Shown here piece after piece: positions 22,892 to 34,989 of a DNA stretch of 64,000 nt. Made by a program: the position numbers and the translations under genes. How positions within the stretch are numbered: the stretch's first letter is position 1; every line of letters starts with the position of its first letter. Source of the DNA: Polyporus tsugae (lineage: Eukaryota > Basidiomycota > Agaricomycetes > Polyporales > Polyporaceae); NCBI GenBank assembly GCA_024305745.1, contig JAHRBS010000004.1:1-64000 (forward strand), read 5' to 3'. A model generated the notes under the pieces. The model saw only the letters and a program-made list of their open reading frames with translations, ran no database searches and had not been told where the DNA came from.

Positions 22892-25035
22892 CTAACCCTC
22901 CTTACTCGCCCTCCTCCTCAACCTCACCATCCTCCTCCGAGCACTCCGACTCCGTGCCTCTCCCGCTCTCCCTCGCCCTCTTCGCACCAGACCTCCCCCC
23001 CCCCCGCCCCCATCATCTCCTCCTCGTCCCACGCCCGCTTCCCTCTCGCATTCCAAAACCGCCCCCTTCTTCCCGCCGCACGCGCCCCATCCATAGAACT
23101 CGTCCGGCCTAGGCACCCCCAACACGTCCGCAACCCTCCCCCCAAACACCCCGACGCCCAACGACAGGACGAACACCTCCCCCCTCTGCTCCTCGAACTG
23201 CGCCGGAAGCCCCCAGTCGACGCTAGAGCTCGGCTCCTCGTCCGGCACCACCAGCACGTACTTCACCTCGACCACCGCCGGCAGCCCCGCCCGCTCTCTC
23301 TCTCTCGCTCTCTCCGCGCGCGCTCCCGCAGCTGCCCGACCAAGCCGAAATCCCGGTCCGCGTCGTGCTTCCCAGCGCTAGCCCGCTTGACGAGGATCTG
23401 CAGCGCCCACAGCACCAACCGTGCCCTTGCCCTGCGCGACCTGGAAGAAGAGCGCGTCGAACAGACGAGAGCGGGAGCCGCCCGAAGGGTCCTCGGGATC
23501 CGAAACGGGGCAGTAACACGACGCGTCGTCGACGACTCCCTCGAGGTCCTCCACCTTCGCGAACTTGACGCGCCGTCGTTGTCGTTTGGTCCAGGGCGCT
23601 GGCGCGGCCTCGGACCGTGCCCCTTCGTCGACGAACGTCCGAGACGAAGACGAGCTCGACTCAGGGAACATCCGCGCGAACCGGGGACGCGCCTCGAAGT
23701 CGTCCGAAGGATGAGATCGGCCCAACGTGTCCACGCTCTCGAAGAGGAAGTCGGCAAAGTCGGCTGTGGTCCTCGGACCGGCGCCCAGTCGCTTGCAGGC
23801 TGCGTACAGCTGGCGGGCCTGATCGGCCTCGAGAGCGACGACCTTGTCGAGCATGCGCTCGTACACAGCCCGAGTCTTGAAGGCGAGGGTAAAGTCGTCG
23901 AAGAAGAAGAAAGCGGTTGGTGAAACCTCTCCCAGCCGAGATGCGAGCATGATTGCATGGGAGTTGTCGTTGGAGAACGTCTCGAAGCCGGAAAGGAGAG
24001 GCGTGATCGCCGGGAGGTGTTCGTAGTAGTCCAACGCCTTGGTCACTGAGGCTTCGTAGCCCTCAGGGCCGGTCAAAACCTTGAGGATGTCGCCCGGACA
24101 CGCCGCAACTGCCGAGCGGAGGGTTCGGATCGCATCAGCGTCGAGCGGAGGGTAGCGCTCCCGTTGCGTTTGAGAGAACTCAGTCACAGGAAGCAGTGAC
24201 CGCAACCTAGGAAATGTTCAGAGATTAGCCCACAGTAAGCAGTCACCACGTTGCAGCTCGGCACGTACAGTGCAAGGAGTTCGTCGTCCGTCTAAATCGA
24301 CATCCACCAAAGTCGGACGGCTTCCTTCTCTGCAGCTTTGTACCGCGAACGGTCTGGAGACAGCACCGCTACGAAGAAGAGACTTCTGGCGCCATATGTG
24401 AGAGATGAAGGGATGGGATTCTTTCCCTCGAGGCAGTCGACCAACGACCAAACACGAGAGGCGGCGTCGGTAAATGGCGGGAGATGCAGCTCACGATCGA
24501 CGTCGGCCATTGCCATTTGCGCTACACCGTCCCCATCGAAGAGGTATGTCTGGCCCGCGCAAGACGTGAAGAGGACGGTTTCTTCTCGTGCAATGCACTG
24601 TATCAGGAAGAAAAGGAGGAAGCACGACTTCCCTGGAAACCGTAGATGAGAAAAAGCGAGATTCGACTCGTGTAAGGAGGAAATTTGCGCTGTCCAGCTT
24701 ACCGATATCCGAGAAGCAGAGCGCCTTGCATGGAATTCGCCGACATGTCCTCGCGCGCATTTCGAAGACATTCGGCGAAAAGCAGGTACTCCTCGCGCAC
24801 GAACAAGGAGCCACCCGTATAAGCCATCTTGACGGCCTCTCGGACAGATGGTTGTTCGATCTGAATAAAACGTTCAAGAGGGGGCTTGTCGAGGACGTCA
24901 TTGAGGAGAAGGGCTTTGCGATGAAAGTCCACCCATCCTGGATCAGCCACTGGCTACCAATATTCCCGGTAGGAGGTCTGGAGGCCCAGGCAGAAACATG
25001 CATATCCGGCGCGGTGGAATGAAGCTCACCGTCAT
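22892..25035 (-). pseudogene. P-loop NTPase family (RHS/Crinkler-like), broken copy 1
   Basis: This is homologous to the intact gene at 56701-59267. Recognisable parts, in order: two-codon first exon ATG ACG (25035); WVDFHRKALLLNDVLDKPPLERF and SLFVREEYLLFAE; LLLG before the P-loop intron; KSCFLLFFLIQCIAREETVLFTS; FFVAVLSPDRSRYK; a long exon AIRTLRSAVAACPGDILKVL...ADFADFLFE; and the tail EVKYVLVVPDEEP...VFGGRVADVLGVP. Defects: the GQPGIG segment is shortened and out of frame at its splice site; WWMSPW is interrupted by a TAG near 24299; and there are frameshifts near 23420 and in a GA-rich microsatellite near 23295. It is a pseudogene unless several assembly errors coincide. Confidence 0.7.
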
Positions 25036-26002
25036 GGTCGTGAATAGAGAGGGGGAACGGTCGTACACTTTGACGAGGAACGAGTCTAACGGTGAGCGAG
25101 ATAGGAGAGAAAGGGGACCGGAAACCAAAACCATCCCGCTGTGGTAACACCTGTCATAGGATTCTCGATTCAACCCAGCCGCGCGGAACGCAGACATAGC
25201 CCGTCTCGAATCCTAATATTCCCCGAGTGACCCTAGCCAGCGGACGAGCCGAGAGAGTAGAACGTAACAAGGAAGCGATCGAAGCCCCGGACAAAGACAA
25301 CGACGGCCATGCAACCGTCCTCCACTATCTCCCCTCGCTTTCTCTCAGGCATCCGCCGGTGCGGTTGGGGCGGTGGTAAAAGACTGAGAGGTTCCTAACC
25401 CTGCGGAGATTCATACTTACCAGGCGCGGGCCCGGGGCGGGGCGGGACCACAACGCGCCATGACTGGCAGTCCGGGTCCCTGTCCCTGTCGTGGTATCCT
25501 CGTCGGCGTGGGTGTGATGCATCCCGCTCTGGCACCGATGCCTATGCATTAGGTCTTACAAGTCCGGGGCCACGTCGCGCGGCACGCGTCCACGAACGGC
25601 ACGAAGAGCGCGTCGGCGGCGTCGCCCCTCTCTACATATGCATCCTTGTCTCCTGCCTTCTCCCCTCCGTCCTCTCTGTTCCTTCCGGTCCGAGCGCCCG
25701 TCGCGATATACATTCCACTCATCTCCATCGGTGTCCCGGTCGTACGCACCCACCCCCTTCTCGGCCTGTAGCCACGCGTGTCGGTGCATGAGACCAGCGG
25801 GCGGGGTACGCAGACCGCAACCGCCAGTGCCAGCTAGAGCTGGAGGACGGTTGTCGTGAACGGGGTAGGAGAGCGCGCCAAAACGCAGGTGGTGAGCCCC
25901 TCGGAACTCGTAGGAGACCACGCTTGAGGGCCGCGTCTAGAAAATGCGCCCGTAGAGCCCAGAAAGAGTATACCGGCGCAAAGACGACGGCTCGGGGCGT
26001 CC
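25036..26002. other. Intergenic, nothing recognised
   Basis: About 1 kb between the first NTPase pseudogene and the degenerate HNH gene. Open frames on the minus strand (25556-25921, 25719-26318) have biased Arg/Gly/Ser composition and no recognisable motif. Confidence 0.45.
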
Positions 26003-28240
26003 TCAGTCCGGGGAGTCGAGATTCTGGAGGAGGGCGAGGGCCGAGTGCGCGGCATCGCATAAGGCAAGTGAAATGCATGAGTGGGGTGCGGAGGAATATT
26101 CTACTGTGCTTCCCGCTGTGGATCTCGCCCAGCAAGCCATCAGGACTCGAGAGGAAGCTATTGGATCGCGAGGGACGCGGGACGCGGGCGCCGCGACCCC
26201 ATCGAACTGGCACAGGGGGGTGATCGCGTCTCCCGTACGCGTGAATACGGTCGTGAAGGCGCAGTTGGGGAATGTATCGCTGGACGAGGTGGTGCAACAG
26301 ATGCATGGAAGAGTACAAGATGACAGACTCGTGCTGTTGGAGGGGGGAAGTTGAAGGTCCGCGAGCACTGTGGGCAGGGCAGGGGGATTCGTGCCTAATG
26401 AGCGTCCGGCTACAAGGGGCGAATACAAACGAAGCCTCGGAACGAGGCTCGGGATAATATGAGAAAGCGATACGAATACAGGCGGGCGAGTACAGTACAA
26501 TGCATCCAGGCCTAGGGACGACGAGTGGCGAGCTTCATTTCTGCACAGCGAGCTCCTGAGCTCTCGAAACGCCTCCTGGACGCTACCGCCCAGCGCGTGA
26601 ACTTCTTGGAACTCGCTTATTTGTTCGTCGAGGACCACGGGTGTTTGACGTTTAGAGAGGAACAGTGTCGGGAAAAGGACAGGCACGGGGATCAACAGCG
26701 AGTGCGCTCCGGGGCTAGAGACCGGCTCCGAGTCCCTGAACTCCGCCAGTGCTACGATCGAATCGCGCAGCTCAGCCTCGAGACAGATCGCTGGCCCCTC
26801 ATACTCGACGACCGACCTCCAGAACGCCGTACCACTCGGCGAGGGATGGGCCGGCAGACTGCCGAGGGGGGGAACCCGCAAGCTGTCGAACACCGCGGCA
26901 GCGCCGCTGAGCCGGAGCCCGCCCGCCAGCGTAGCGTGGAGCCGTAGCAAGTCTCGGCTCGGAAGGTCCACCCCGCCTTCAGGCATCGAATAGCCGAACA
27001 TGGCAGCAGCCTGCTTTACGAGGGGCGAGGTGGTGCTGTGATCGACGAACGTGACATAGTCGCTGATGTTCTGCGAGCCGTCGAAGCGGGACTCGGGCTT
27101 GTGGTCCTTGAACTCGTAGCAGTTCGGTTTCTAGACGGCCGTGAGTCCGTGTCTAAAGAGGAAGCAGACGCGATGGCGAAGGCGACGGACCTCCGTAGGA
27201 CGTAAACAGAACATAAATCGTTGGAAGCCGGTCCGCGAACTGACGTTCATCGCCAGACCGTTTTGAGGACCGTCCAGCCTCTCGTAGAGCGTCTCATCTA
27301 TGCCAAAATATCCTCTCAGGACGTGCGCGGCCATTCCCTGCGATGCCGCTGAGCACGGAGCCATACGTTGCTTGTGCGGAGGAAAGAAACTCACGTGTTC
27401 AACAGCGTCTCCCCGCCTGTCGCGCGTCAACACGACACGCTGGATAATGGGTACTGCTACAAGGTCCATGAACCGCGCATCGGGTGGCAGGGCGGGGAGG
27501 TCGCATACGGCATACTCATAAGATCCGGATATGGGACACAGGTGATTGCCCCGAGCCATGACCTGGGCATGCCCTCAGTGGCTGTCAAGCACGAGCAACC
27601 ACACACAAAGGAAACCCCTCACTCGATTTGTCCAGCACCGATGTTGCTCTCTGGCTCGGCTTGCGGTCACACTCTGTGCAGTCGGCGTAGAATCCCCCGA
27701 GTCATGGGTTGGCTCGCCGTCGCGCATATGTCCACGGGCATAGACTGAGGCGGAATGTTGAAAACAGAGAACAAGTGGAAGAAAAAAGAAACTCACAGGG
27801 CCATAACACGAACGCCGCCCAAATCGTAGAAAGCTGACTGAGCACCTCAGCCAACAATGTCGCTTGTCCCTCTGACGTCCCAACGGCATTTGCGACATGG
27901 TCCGCACAAGCGCAGATGGCAGCGGAGACATACCGTTTGCCGGCAACCAGGGAAAGCTCGTCTGCTGTTTGATACATGGCGTCGAAGAGCTTCCTTGTTG
28001 TGAAGATGGGCCGCCTGGGTGTTGCTTCGTGGATGCGTTCCGCCCATTTGGGTCCGTGGAAGAGTTCGACCGGACCTGATTCGTCGAAGACTTTGAGAAT
28101 GTGTCTAGCACGACTGTGTAAGGCATCCTCAACGAGGTCCGAGTCATGGAGGACGTTGTCGACGGCTCGCGTGAACCCAGCCGTCCAAGAGAGTAGTCGG
28201 TGAGACGAAAGAACGTGGACACAGGGCGCAGGAGATAGAG
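26003..28240 (-). pseudogene. HNH_2-type nuclease homologue lacking catalytic histidines and a start
   Basis: This is a paralogue of the gene at 28430-30165. Exons that join in frame: about 28240-27797 (LFDAMYQTADELSLVAGKRY, VSAAICACAD), 27744 to about 27621, 27562-27395 (VMARGNHLCPISG), 27337-27191 (HVLRGYFGIDETLYERLDGP, QNGLAM) and 27130 leftward (YEFKDHKP, GVDLPSRDLLRLHATLAGGL, FWRSVVE). Where the paralogue has VAHLFKR this copy has VAVPIIQR, so the first His is Pro. The final His of LHTPF is replaced by Arg (SRTGF). No ATG was found in frame for the first exon. It is probably a decayed or catalytically dead copy. The C-terminal frame stays open to 26003, but its last 150 residues look non-coding. 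Confidence 0.6.
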
Positions 28241-28429
28241 GGGGCAGATTGCGATTTGAGAGCCAAGTGTGAATATATGAATGAGCAGCACGACCATGGT
28301 GTACTTAGTTAAGTACTTAGGTGAGGCAGTATTAGGTCCCAACTCAGGTCCTCGGACGCTCATATCGGTTTCAACACGACAATTACAGTATTTCATTCGG
28401 CCCAGGGCACGCGCACGGCAAACAGATGT

Positions 28430-30165
28430 CTAACAACACCCCCAGAACCATTCTACACAGAGGGACCAAGCTGCATGCCAGTGTTGATCGACTCCCGCAA
28501 GTCGTCGATGACCTGACCGTCCACCACCTCCTTCCAGAACGTCTCCCCGTCGGTGCTCGGCACGGGTGGGCCTCCGCGGTTGTGCCTGTCCGCGATCAGC
28601 TTCAAAATACCTGCCGCGCCGCTCAACCCCGGTCATGGCACCATTGAGACGTATCAGCTCAGGGCTGGGAAGATCGACGCCCCGTTGATCGCGAGTGCGT
28701 TTCCCCAACGATTGCGACTCGCCGGACGATTCGGGTTCTTGAGGGGGCTCGTCCGCGATGCTGTGGTCCTTGAATGTGACGAGGGACGGGATGCGTCTAA
28801 GTTGACTCAGGTTAGGCGAATAGTCCTTGAATTGGTACACGTGGGGAGTCTGTGGCATACTTTTCAACGAAAGGGGCGGAACCAGAGGGATGACAGAAAT
28901 GTGCAAACCTCTGTGGGAATCAAGCACCAGGAAAGGTTGTCAAACGGCGTGTGCAACCTCTCCGCGATTGTGAAGGCGTTTTCCGGGGTGTCCACGAAGG
29001 CCATGTCCTTGATATACTTGTCGCTGATTTGACAATAGTGTTGGAGGATCTCGAAAGTCACCGCCATGGACCGGAACTGCGGTATGGATGAGAATGGCTG
29101 TCTCTGTCGCTGAACGTTCGAAAACGCACTTTTGTATTGTTGGCTTCGCCATATACCGCAACGGAACGCTTGAAGAGATGCGCAACTTGCAGATAACTCG
29201 TGAAGATCCCTGGAGGCGCAGGGTATGGAGTACCCTCTTCATCGTCGTCCCCGGTCACCGTGCACTTCCGGCCATCCCGCCGAAGGACCTGTCATTCGGG
29301 ATCAGTTCATGAGGCGATCGGATGTTAGAACAGATACACTCACATCACCTGATCGGTCCGGGTGTAGGCCATCGCTCATCATTACCTCGGTCATGTCTCT
29401 CGTCGGAGTAGCGTTCCCAGAAATGTCATCGATGGAAATTGGCGCGTTGCTAGGCGTTCGCCCGTAAACTGGGGACGAAGTGATGGCTCTCAACTCGAGT
29501 ACATGCAAATGTAGGGAGAAAAAAAAAACATACACGGCCACAGACAGGAAGAAGGCTGCCCAAGTTGATGCAAGGCGTCCGAGGCCGTGCGCTAGCGCCA
29601 GTTCCGGCTGTGCGTCTTCGGCGGGATCCTTCAAAGCATCGTCGGCGCAGGCGCAGATAGCGGCCGAGACGTATACTTTGCCGCGTTTCAGGCCGAGGGT
29701 CTCCGAAGTGTCGTACATCGCCTTGATGAGACTGCTCACAGTGAACAGCCTGAGCACCTTCGCCTTGTCCGAGACGCGTTGCACCCAGTCGGGGACGTCC
29801 AGGTCTCTGTATCGCGGGTCGGTGAAGACAGCCATATGCTTCTGGGCTAGTTTATGCAGTGCAGGCTCTGCATCCTTAGCTGTGTCGTTGAGGATGGCTA
29901 GAACCGCGCTACCCACGCCGGCAATAGGGTACGGGTACGGCCCAGAAGAAAGCCCGAAGCTCTTGGTGGAGTTCGGCGACGACGCCTTCGAGGAGCCCGA
30001 GGGCGAGAAGGTTAGGTCTGGAACTTGGCCGGTGGTCGGCGGCGGGGTATGCGGTCCAACGCGGTGATGGGCGAGGCGATCGGAGCCGGACGATTCCAAG
30101 CTGGTTAAGCTAGATTCGCTCCCGCCATCGGAAACGGATAAAGGGTTCCGTGCATGGGTAGACAT
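28430..30165 (-). CDS. HNH_2-type endonuclease domain protein, frameshifted near its C-terminus
   Basis: HNH nucleases cut DNA with a beta-beta-alpha-metal site. Start ATG 30165 opens a Ser-rich N-terminus, then YPIAGVGSAVLAILNDTAKD and GKVYVSAAICACADDA. After an intron of uncertain borders (about 29530-29485) come exons ending at 29344, then 29288-29130, 29076-28909 and 28849 leftward. The catalytic region reads VLRRDGRKCTVTG, YLQVAHLFKRSV (first His), then DTPENAF and LHTPFDNLSWCLIPTE (Asn and final His), the HNH_2 pattern. The last exon contains GVDLPSPELIRLNGAMTG and then shifts frame near 28624. A second frame continues SGAAGILKLIAD...FWKEVVDGQ to a stop at 28453, matching the paralogue. 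It may encode an active nuclease core with an altered tail, or be an early pseudogene. Confidence 0.6.
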
Positions 30166-31872
30166 CGGTGTATGAAGGGTAGTTTGCGGTGATGGGATAC
30201 TGAGAGTTGAGGATGGAAGAAAGGGGAATGCTGTCTCCTCGATGGGAGTGTCGCAGTATGTATGCCAGCCGGAGGCGGATGATCTTCTACGAGTGTTGTA
30301 GCGCCCTCGTACTTGGGCACTGCCCTTGTATTGTTGAAGAAGAATCGATGGATCGCGACGATGTAACTGTTTCAAGCTGGCTTCGCGGGCGGTGTCTGGA
30401 TAATCAGCGCGTCGCGATCAGAAACACAAGGAGTAGAGCGGCATAAAGAACAAATACCGATGTCCAGGCGAGTTCTCCAAAGCGGCGACGTTGCAAATCC
30501 TCATTCGGTTCACGCCCTATGCATACCAGGCCTCGACATCGGAGTATGTTCAAGAAGATAACAACAATATTGAGCCTTGAAATCACATAAAGCGTGCAAT
30601 TCTCTGCATCAAGCGGCGAGGAAGCGATGTGATCGTGTTCTCGGTCGGCGCCGAGGTAAAACAGGAAGGAGACTCTGTCTGAGCGCGCCCCGCTGCGTTT
30701 CGACAGCCCAAATTATGTAGGAGTTGTCAGGCCGTCAGGCACGGCAACGGTGACGCATCAGAGACGGTTTAGAGATTCGGTGAAGGGGTGAAGTGCCATC
30801 CGTACCCAATCGTTGAGCCGTGGTGAAGGAGGTCAGTGAAAACATGACCCGTGCACCGGAGAGGGCATACCCGCTCGTCGATGACTCGTACGCACAACGG
30901 CGTTACGTATTTCGCATCCTCGATTTGGGTATGCATGCCGGGAGATAGCCGTGCTCGCGATCGCACTGGTGCGGCGAAGTGTGAGTGAAAGAACCAGGAA
31001 AGAACTGACTGGCGCCGCACAACGACGTCCGACACACCGCCTCATGGCGAATCGGTACCCGATAGTTCTCAGCCTGAACTACTCGCGGGGACCGAGAGTG
31101 ACCCTCAGATAACGTCGTGGCATGATACTCGTGTGTCACGGTGTGTGCCAGATGGTAGGTTACAAGCCCGCGAAGCCTCGTCCCCACCCCGCCCCTTCGA
31201 GTTCGCTAGCCTGCCAAGCGCCGAACGGCGACAAAATGACTCTGAACAAGCCCGTAGACTGCTTGCGTGTCCTCTCTAGGCGAGCATGGGTGTACGAAGA
31301 GAAAAGGGGAGGACGTGCTATACACAGAAGCGGCGGCGATGATGCGGTGTGGTCCGACGTCAATTCTTAATGGACGTGAGCTCATGGTGAAACACTTGCT
31401 CTCAAGTCAATTGTCGCATGCTGTCCAAGGAGCATAGATGGCCATGTGTGCGCGCACGTCCTGATGTTATCAACGTGGGGGCGCAAGTGGGGTCAACTAT
31501 TGGACATGGCAACATGGCTAGTGCAGGGCAGTGTGGGCTATACACTCTGGAGCGGTGCTGAGAGAGCATCCTGGTCAATGACCCAGGCGATAACAAAGCC
31601 AGAGCGGAAGCACCAACACGGTATGACGGGGGCACGTGCCATCACGCTCTACCTAGCCAACTCGTATCTTGTATCCTCGTCGCCGCCGTGTGCATCCCGC
31701 TCTGTGACCGTACACGTCAGGCTATCACCGTTCTATCATACACCATATCTCTCACAGCTGAGCGCTGAGCGGCCATCCTTCTTTGCTGCCTGTAACTAAC
31801 TAGCCTACGCACATCATCAGAAACAGAACAGAAGGAGCCAAAGATCCGACGGTGAACAGTACCCACCTTTGA
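30166..31872. other. 1.7-kb gap, nothing recognised
   Basis: Upstream of the HNH gene and downstream of the kinase fragment. Only short scattered open frames are present on both strands. No domain, tRNA or long repeat is seen. Confidence 0.5.
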
Positions 31873-32444
31873 TCATATTCCCGGGCCGCGCCTGAAATAC
31901 GCCGGAAGCTGGTAGCCTTGGGCCCACTGCGACGCGCGGGGTGGGGGAACCACAGGATCCGGCTTCCTGAGCTTCCGCATCGCAGCCCTGCACAGCGGCA
32001 TGTCGTAGTCGATCAGCGCGCCCTCCACCTTTCCGTCCTCGGTCTCGAGGATGACGATCGTGTTCGGGTTGATGTCTCCGTGCATGATCCCTCCGTCTTC
32101 GTACAGTCTCTGGTGTGCTGTGGCCCCGGCGTGAACCGCGGCGATATCATGCATGATCAGAGACGTTCGAACGCGTACGTCGGAGGCGGGAGATCACTAG
32201 AAGCTCACGAACCTAAGATAGCGTCGTGCATCACGGAAACGAGCTGGTGTCCGTTCTTGAAGTCGCACAGATCCTTTGCTGAGACCTTCTCGAGACGGCT
32301 CGTGCCACTGGCAGTGGCAGTGGCACGACCCGTGCTAGTCGAATTGGAAGTTGCCAAACTTCCCGCCTTCAAGTTCGTTTCGGATCGACCGGCAAGAGGC
32401 GATGCAGAAGTGATGACGTCCGTCTTCTTCTCGTTACTGGACAT
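31873..32444 (-). pseudogene. FunK1-type protein kinase, C-terminal fragment
   Basis: Two exons, 32444-32213 and 32117-31873, join in frame through a 95-bp intron. The sequence gives ILAHQRLYEDGGIMHGDIN, the FunK1 catalytic loop (usual HRDIS here HGDIN), followed by ALIDYDMPL, the DFG-equivalent metal-binding Asp. The N-lobe with ATP-binding Lys is absent: only about 65 residues of low-complexity sequence precede the catalytic loop. The remnant resembles the central exons of the complete FunK1 gene at 52351-55209, and it probably cannot act as a kinase. Confidence 0.65.
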
Positions 32445-32563
32445 AGCAGCGAGTAACCTAGGTCGATGGCCGAATGGGTCGTGGTGGTTGGGTGGTTTCT
32501 GGTGAGCTCGAGCGCCTCAAGCCACCATCGACTGTTATGCATCACATTCCCACGCTCTCGCAT

Positions 32564-34989
32564 TCATTGTACTCTCAGATTATCGAGTACAAAGTTGGAG
32601 CTGGAGGTCAACTTAATTCCTCCCGAGTCCTTGACAACACCAGTCGTGCCATCCGCGACGGCATCCACGAACACCAAGTGCACACGCGTCAACGGCAGCG
32701 TTGTCCTCGACCTCCGGCACACGCACCCCAAACACATCCTCAATCCTGCACACCCGGGCCACAAACGTCCAAACACTGAACGTACACCTCGCCCTGGTGC
32801 TCCTCAAATCCGTCCCCGTCGCGCGCCACAATAAACACATACTGCACTTCCACCGGCACCCCCCGCCCCAACACCCTCCTCGCGCGCTCGCGTAGCTGCC
32901 CGACCATCCCGAAGCCCCCGCTCGCGTCCGTCCGTGCTGTCTTCCTGCTTGCTCGCCACCTGGAGGGCCCAGAGGACGACGATCTTGAGGGGACCCTGCA
33001 GCTGGCCAGATCGATCTAGAAGAAAAAATCGCGCGTCGAACAGGGCCCCCGGGTAGGCGGTGGCCGGCGGGGCAGTAGTAGTACATACGACGCGCGGTCG
33101 ACCCGGACCTGAGCGAGCTGCTCGACGCTCCCGAACGTCACGAGCTGACGCGGACGCGCAGCCCAAGGCTCGCGCGCGGGAGTACTTAGATGGGAGTGGG
33201 AGTGGGAGTACTTGTGGACTGCTCCGAAATGTCCGGCCGCCTCGATAGTATCCACGCGATACGCCGGCTCTCATCATCGACGACGACGCGCTGTCCGCCC
33301 CTTCTGGCGTGCACTGTCACTAGACGAAACTGACTCACCGGCTGACAGTGACACTCCCCACATGAACTATAAACTGGTGATGGACTCGGAAGGTCTCGCC
33401 CGGGGCGAGCGGGGACTCGGAAACCCTGCAAGTGTGGCGATCAGCCAGCCGCGGGCCAGTGACAGAGCTCCAACAACTTAACATCCACTGCCAGAGGGAA
33501 CAACGCCGCGCGCGTGTATCGTATTGACGAGCGAGCGAGCGTTTTGGAGGAGAAGAAGCCTGCGAAATCCATACGGTAGCGCGGGCCCGGGTCCCCTCAA
33601 ACCCCCGGCAGCTCGATTCCACCACCCGCAGTCTTCCGAGTCGTACAGCGCTCTCCGGGTCCTCTCCTCGATAGGAAGGTCCTGGAGCGGCGAGGCTGTC
33701 CATCACTCCCTGGTACTGTAGGCCCCGCGCGTCGACGACAAAGCTGTCCTCGTGGCACTCGGTCGGCGAAACCTCCCCCGCCCTCGTGGTGATGCCGTCC
33801 ACGGCCGCAGCCCTCTTCGGAGAATATCTCTGCACTGAAGACAGTGAGAGAGACGATCGCCGGAAGACCGGGGTACGCAGCGGTCGAATGCCCCGGTGGC
33901 CACCAAGGAGCTGTATCCGGATGGATCAGCCAGAAACGTGAAAGATGTCGCGGGGACGACCGTGGGCCGCGCGGAGGGAATTGCACGGCGTCGGCATCGA
34001 CAGCTGCGTGGCAGCGAACAGGTATGTGGGTGCTGCACGCTGTAAACTGACCGTGACGGCGTCCCACAGAGACGTTCAGCTCATGAGGTATGTAATGTTA
34101 GTAGTCGGTTAGGTCACACGTACAACGCAAGGAGCTATTGATCGCTCCAAGGTGAGATCTACCAAGACCCAAGACCAGACAGAAAGTCCCTTATCGGACG
34201 TACGTTTGTACATAGCGTGTTTCGCCCGGGGAGAGAACGCAGCTGCGAAAAAGTTAACAGCTGCCAAACTTCGAGGGTAAACAGAGTAGGCCCCGGAGGG
34301 GTAGAGGCACGTTCTCGAGAGGGTAGTCAACCAACGATCAGAATCGGGAGGTGATCGGGGCCAAAAAATCGGACGTCTTCATGATCATCAGCGTCACCAC
34401 ACCGCGTTCGTCGAAGACTCGGAGGAACGTCCTCCCCACAGCTCGTGGTAAAGAAGACCAGTTTCTCGCGCGACAGACATTGCACCAAGAAGAAGAGGAA
34501 GAAAACGGTCAGGCCTGAAAGCCGTGCACGGGTATGAGCGAACAGATGATGAGAGGCAGAAAACAACGGAAAATTTGCATACATACCAATCCCTGGTTGG
34601 CCGAGAAAGCCTCCACGCCGATGCCTTCGGCTCGCGCTTGCTCTGGGTCGCGGGCATTCCGAAGACTCGGACGTTCGGCAAGAAGCAGGTTTTCCTCCGG
34701 CACGAACAAGGAGGTACCAGCATCGGAGCGCACTCCGAGCCCGGGCCAACCCAGGACAGAAGGGGGCTCAAGATCGAGAAAACGCTCGAGAGGTGGCCGC
34801 CCGAGGACCTCGTTGAGAAGAGCTTTGCCACGAGCACCCCAGTACTTGCGCTGGAAATCGGACCAGTCTCGATGGTTCAAGACGGCCTCCCAATGATCAT
34901 CGCGGTAACATGTCTGAAGACCCAAAGGTCAGGGGCTGAGATCCCAGTACTGTGTCCGTCGAGATAGGACTCACGGTCGTGGCTGACAT
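32564..34989 (-). pseudogene. P-loop NTPase family, broken copy 2
   Basis: Heavily degraded homologue of 56701-59267. Start-like ATG 34989 (MSATT), then YRDDHWEAVLNHRDWSDFQ, GKALLNEVLGRPPLERFL and LFVPEENLLLAE. GGFLGQPGIG survives in a different reading frame from the upstream part. After the P-loop intron the expected GKS is replaced by GLT (LTVFFLFFLVQCLSREKLVFFT). Further left only scattered matches in shifting frames remain: a GDIF-like piece near 33950, RQLVTFGSVEQLA near 33130, YYCPAG near 33080 and CRIEDVFGVRVPEVEDN near 32725. With the Walker A Lys lost and many frameshif​ts it is non-functional. Confidence 0.65.

Noticed and set aside
22805..23923. Plus-strand ORF of 372 codons
   Set aside because: Antisense to the NTPase pseudogene; His/Pro/Arg-rich with no domain.
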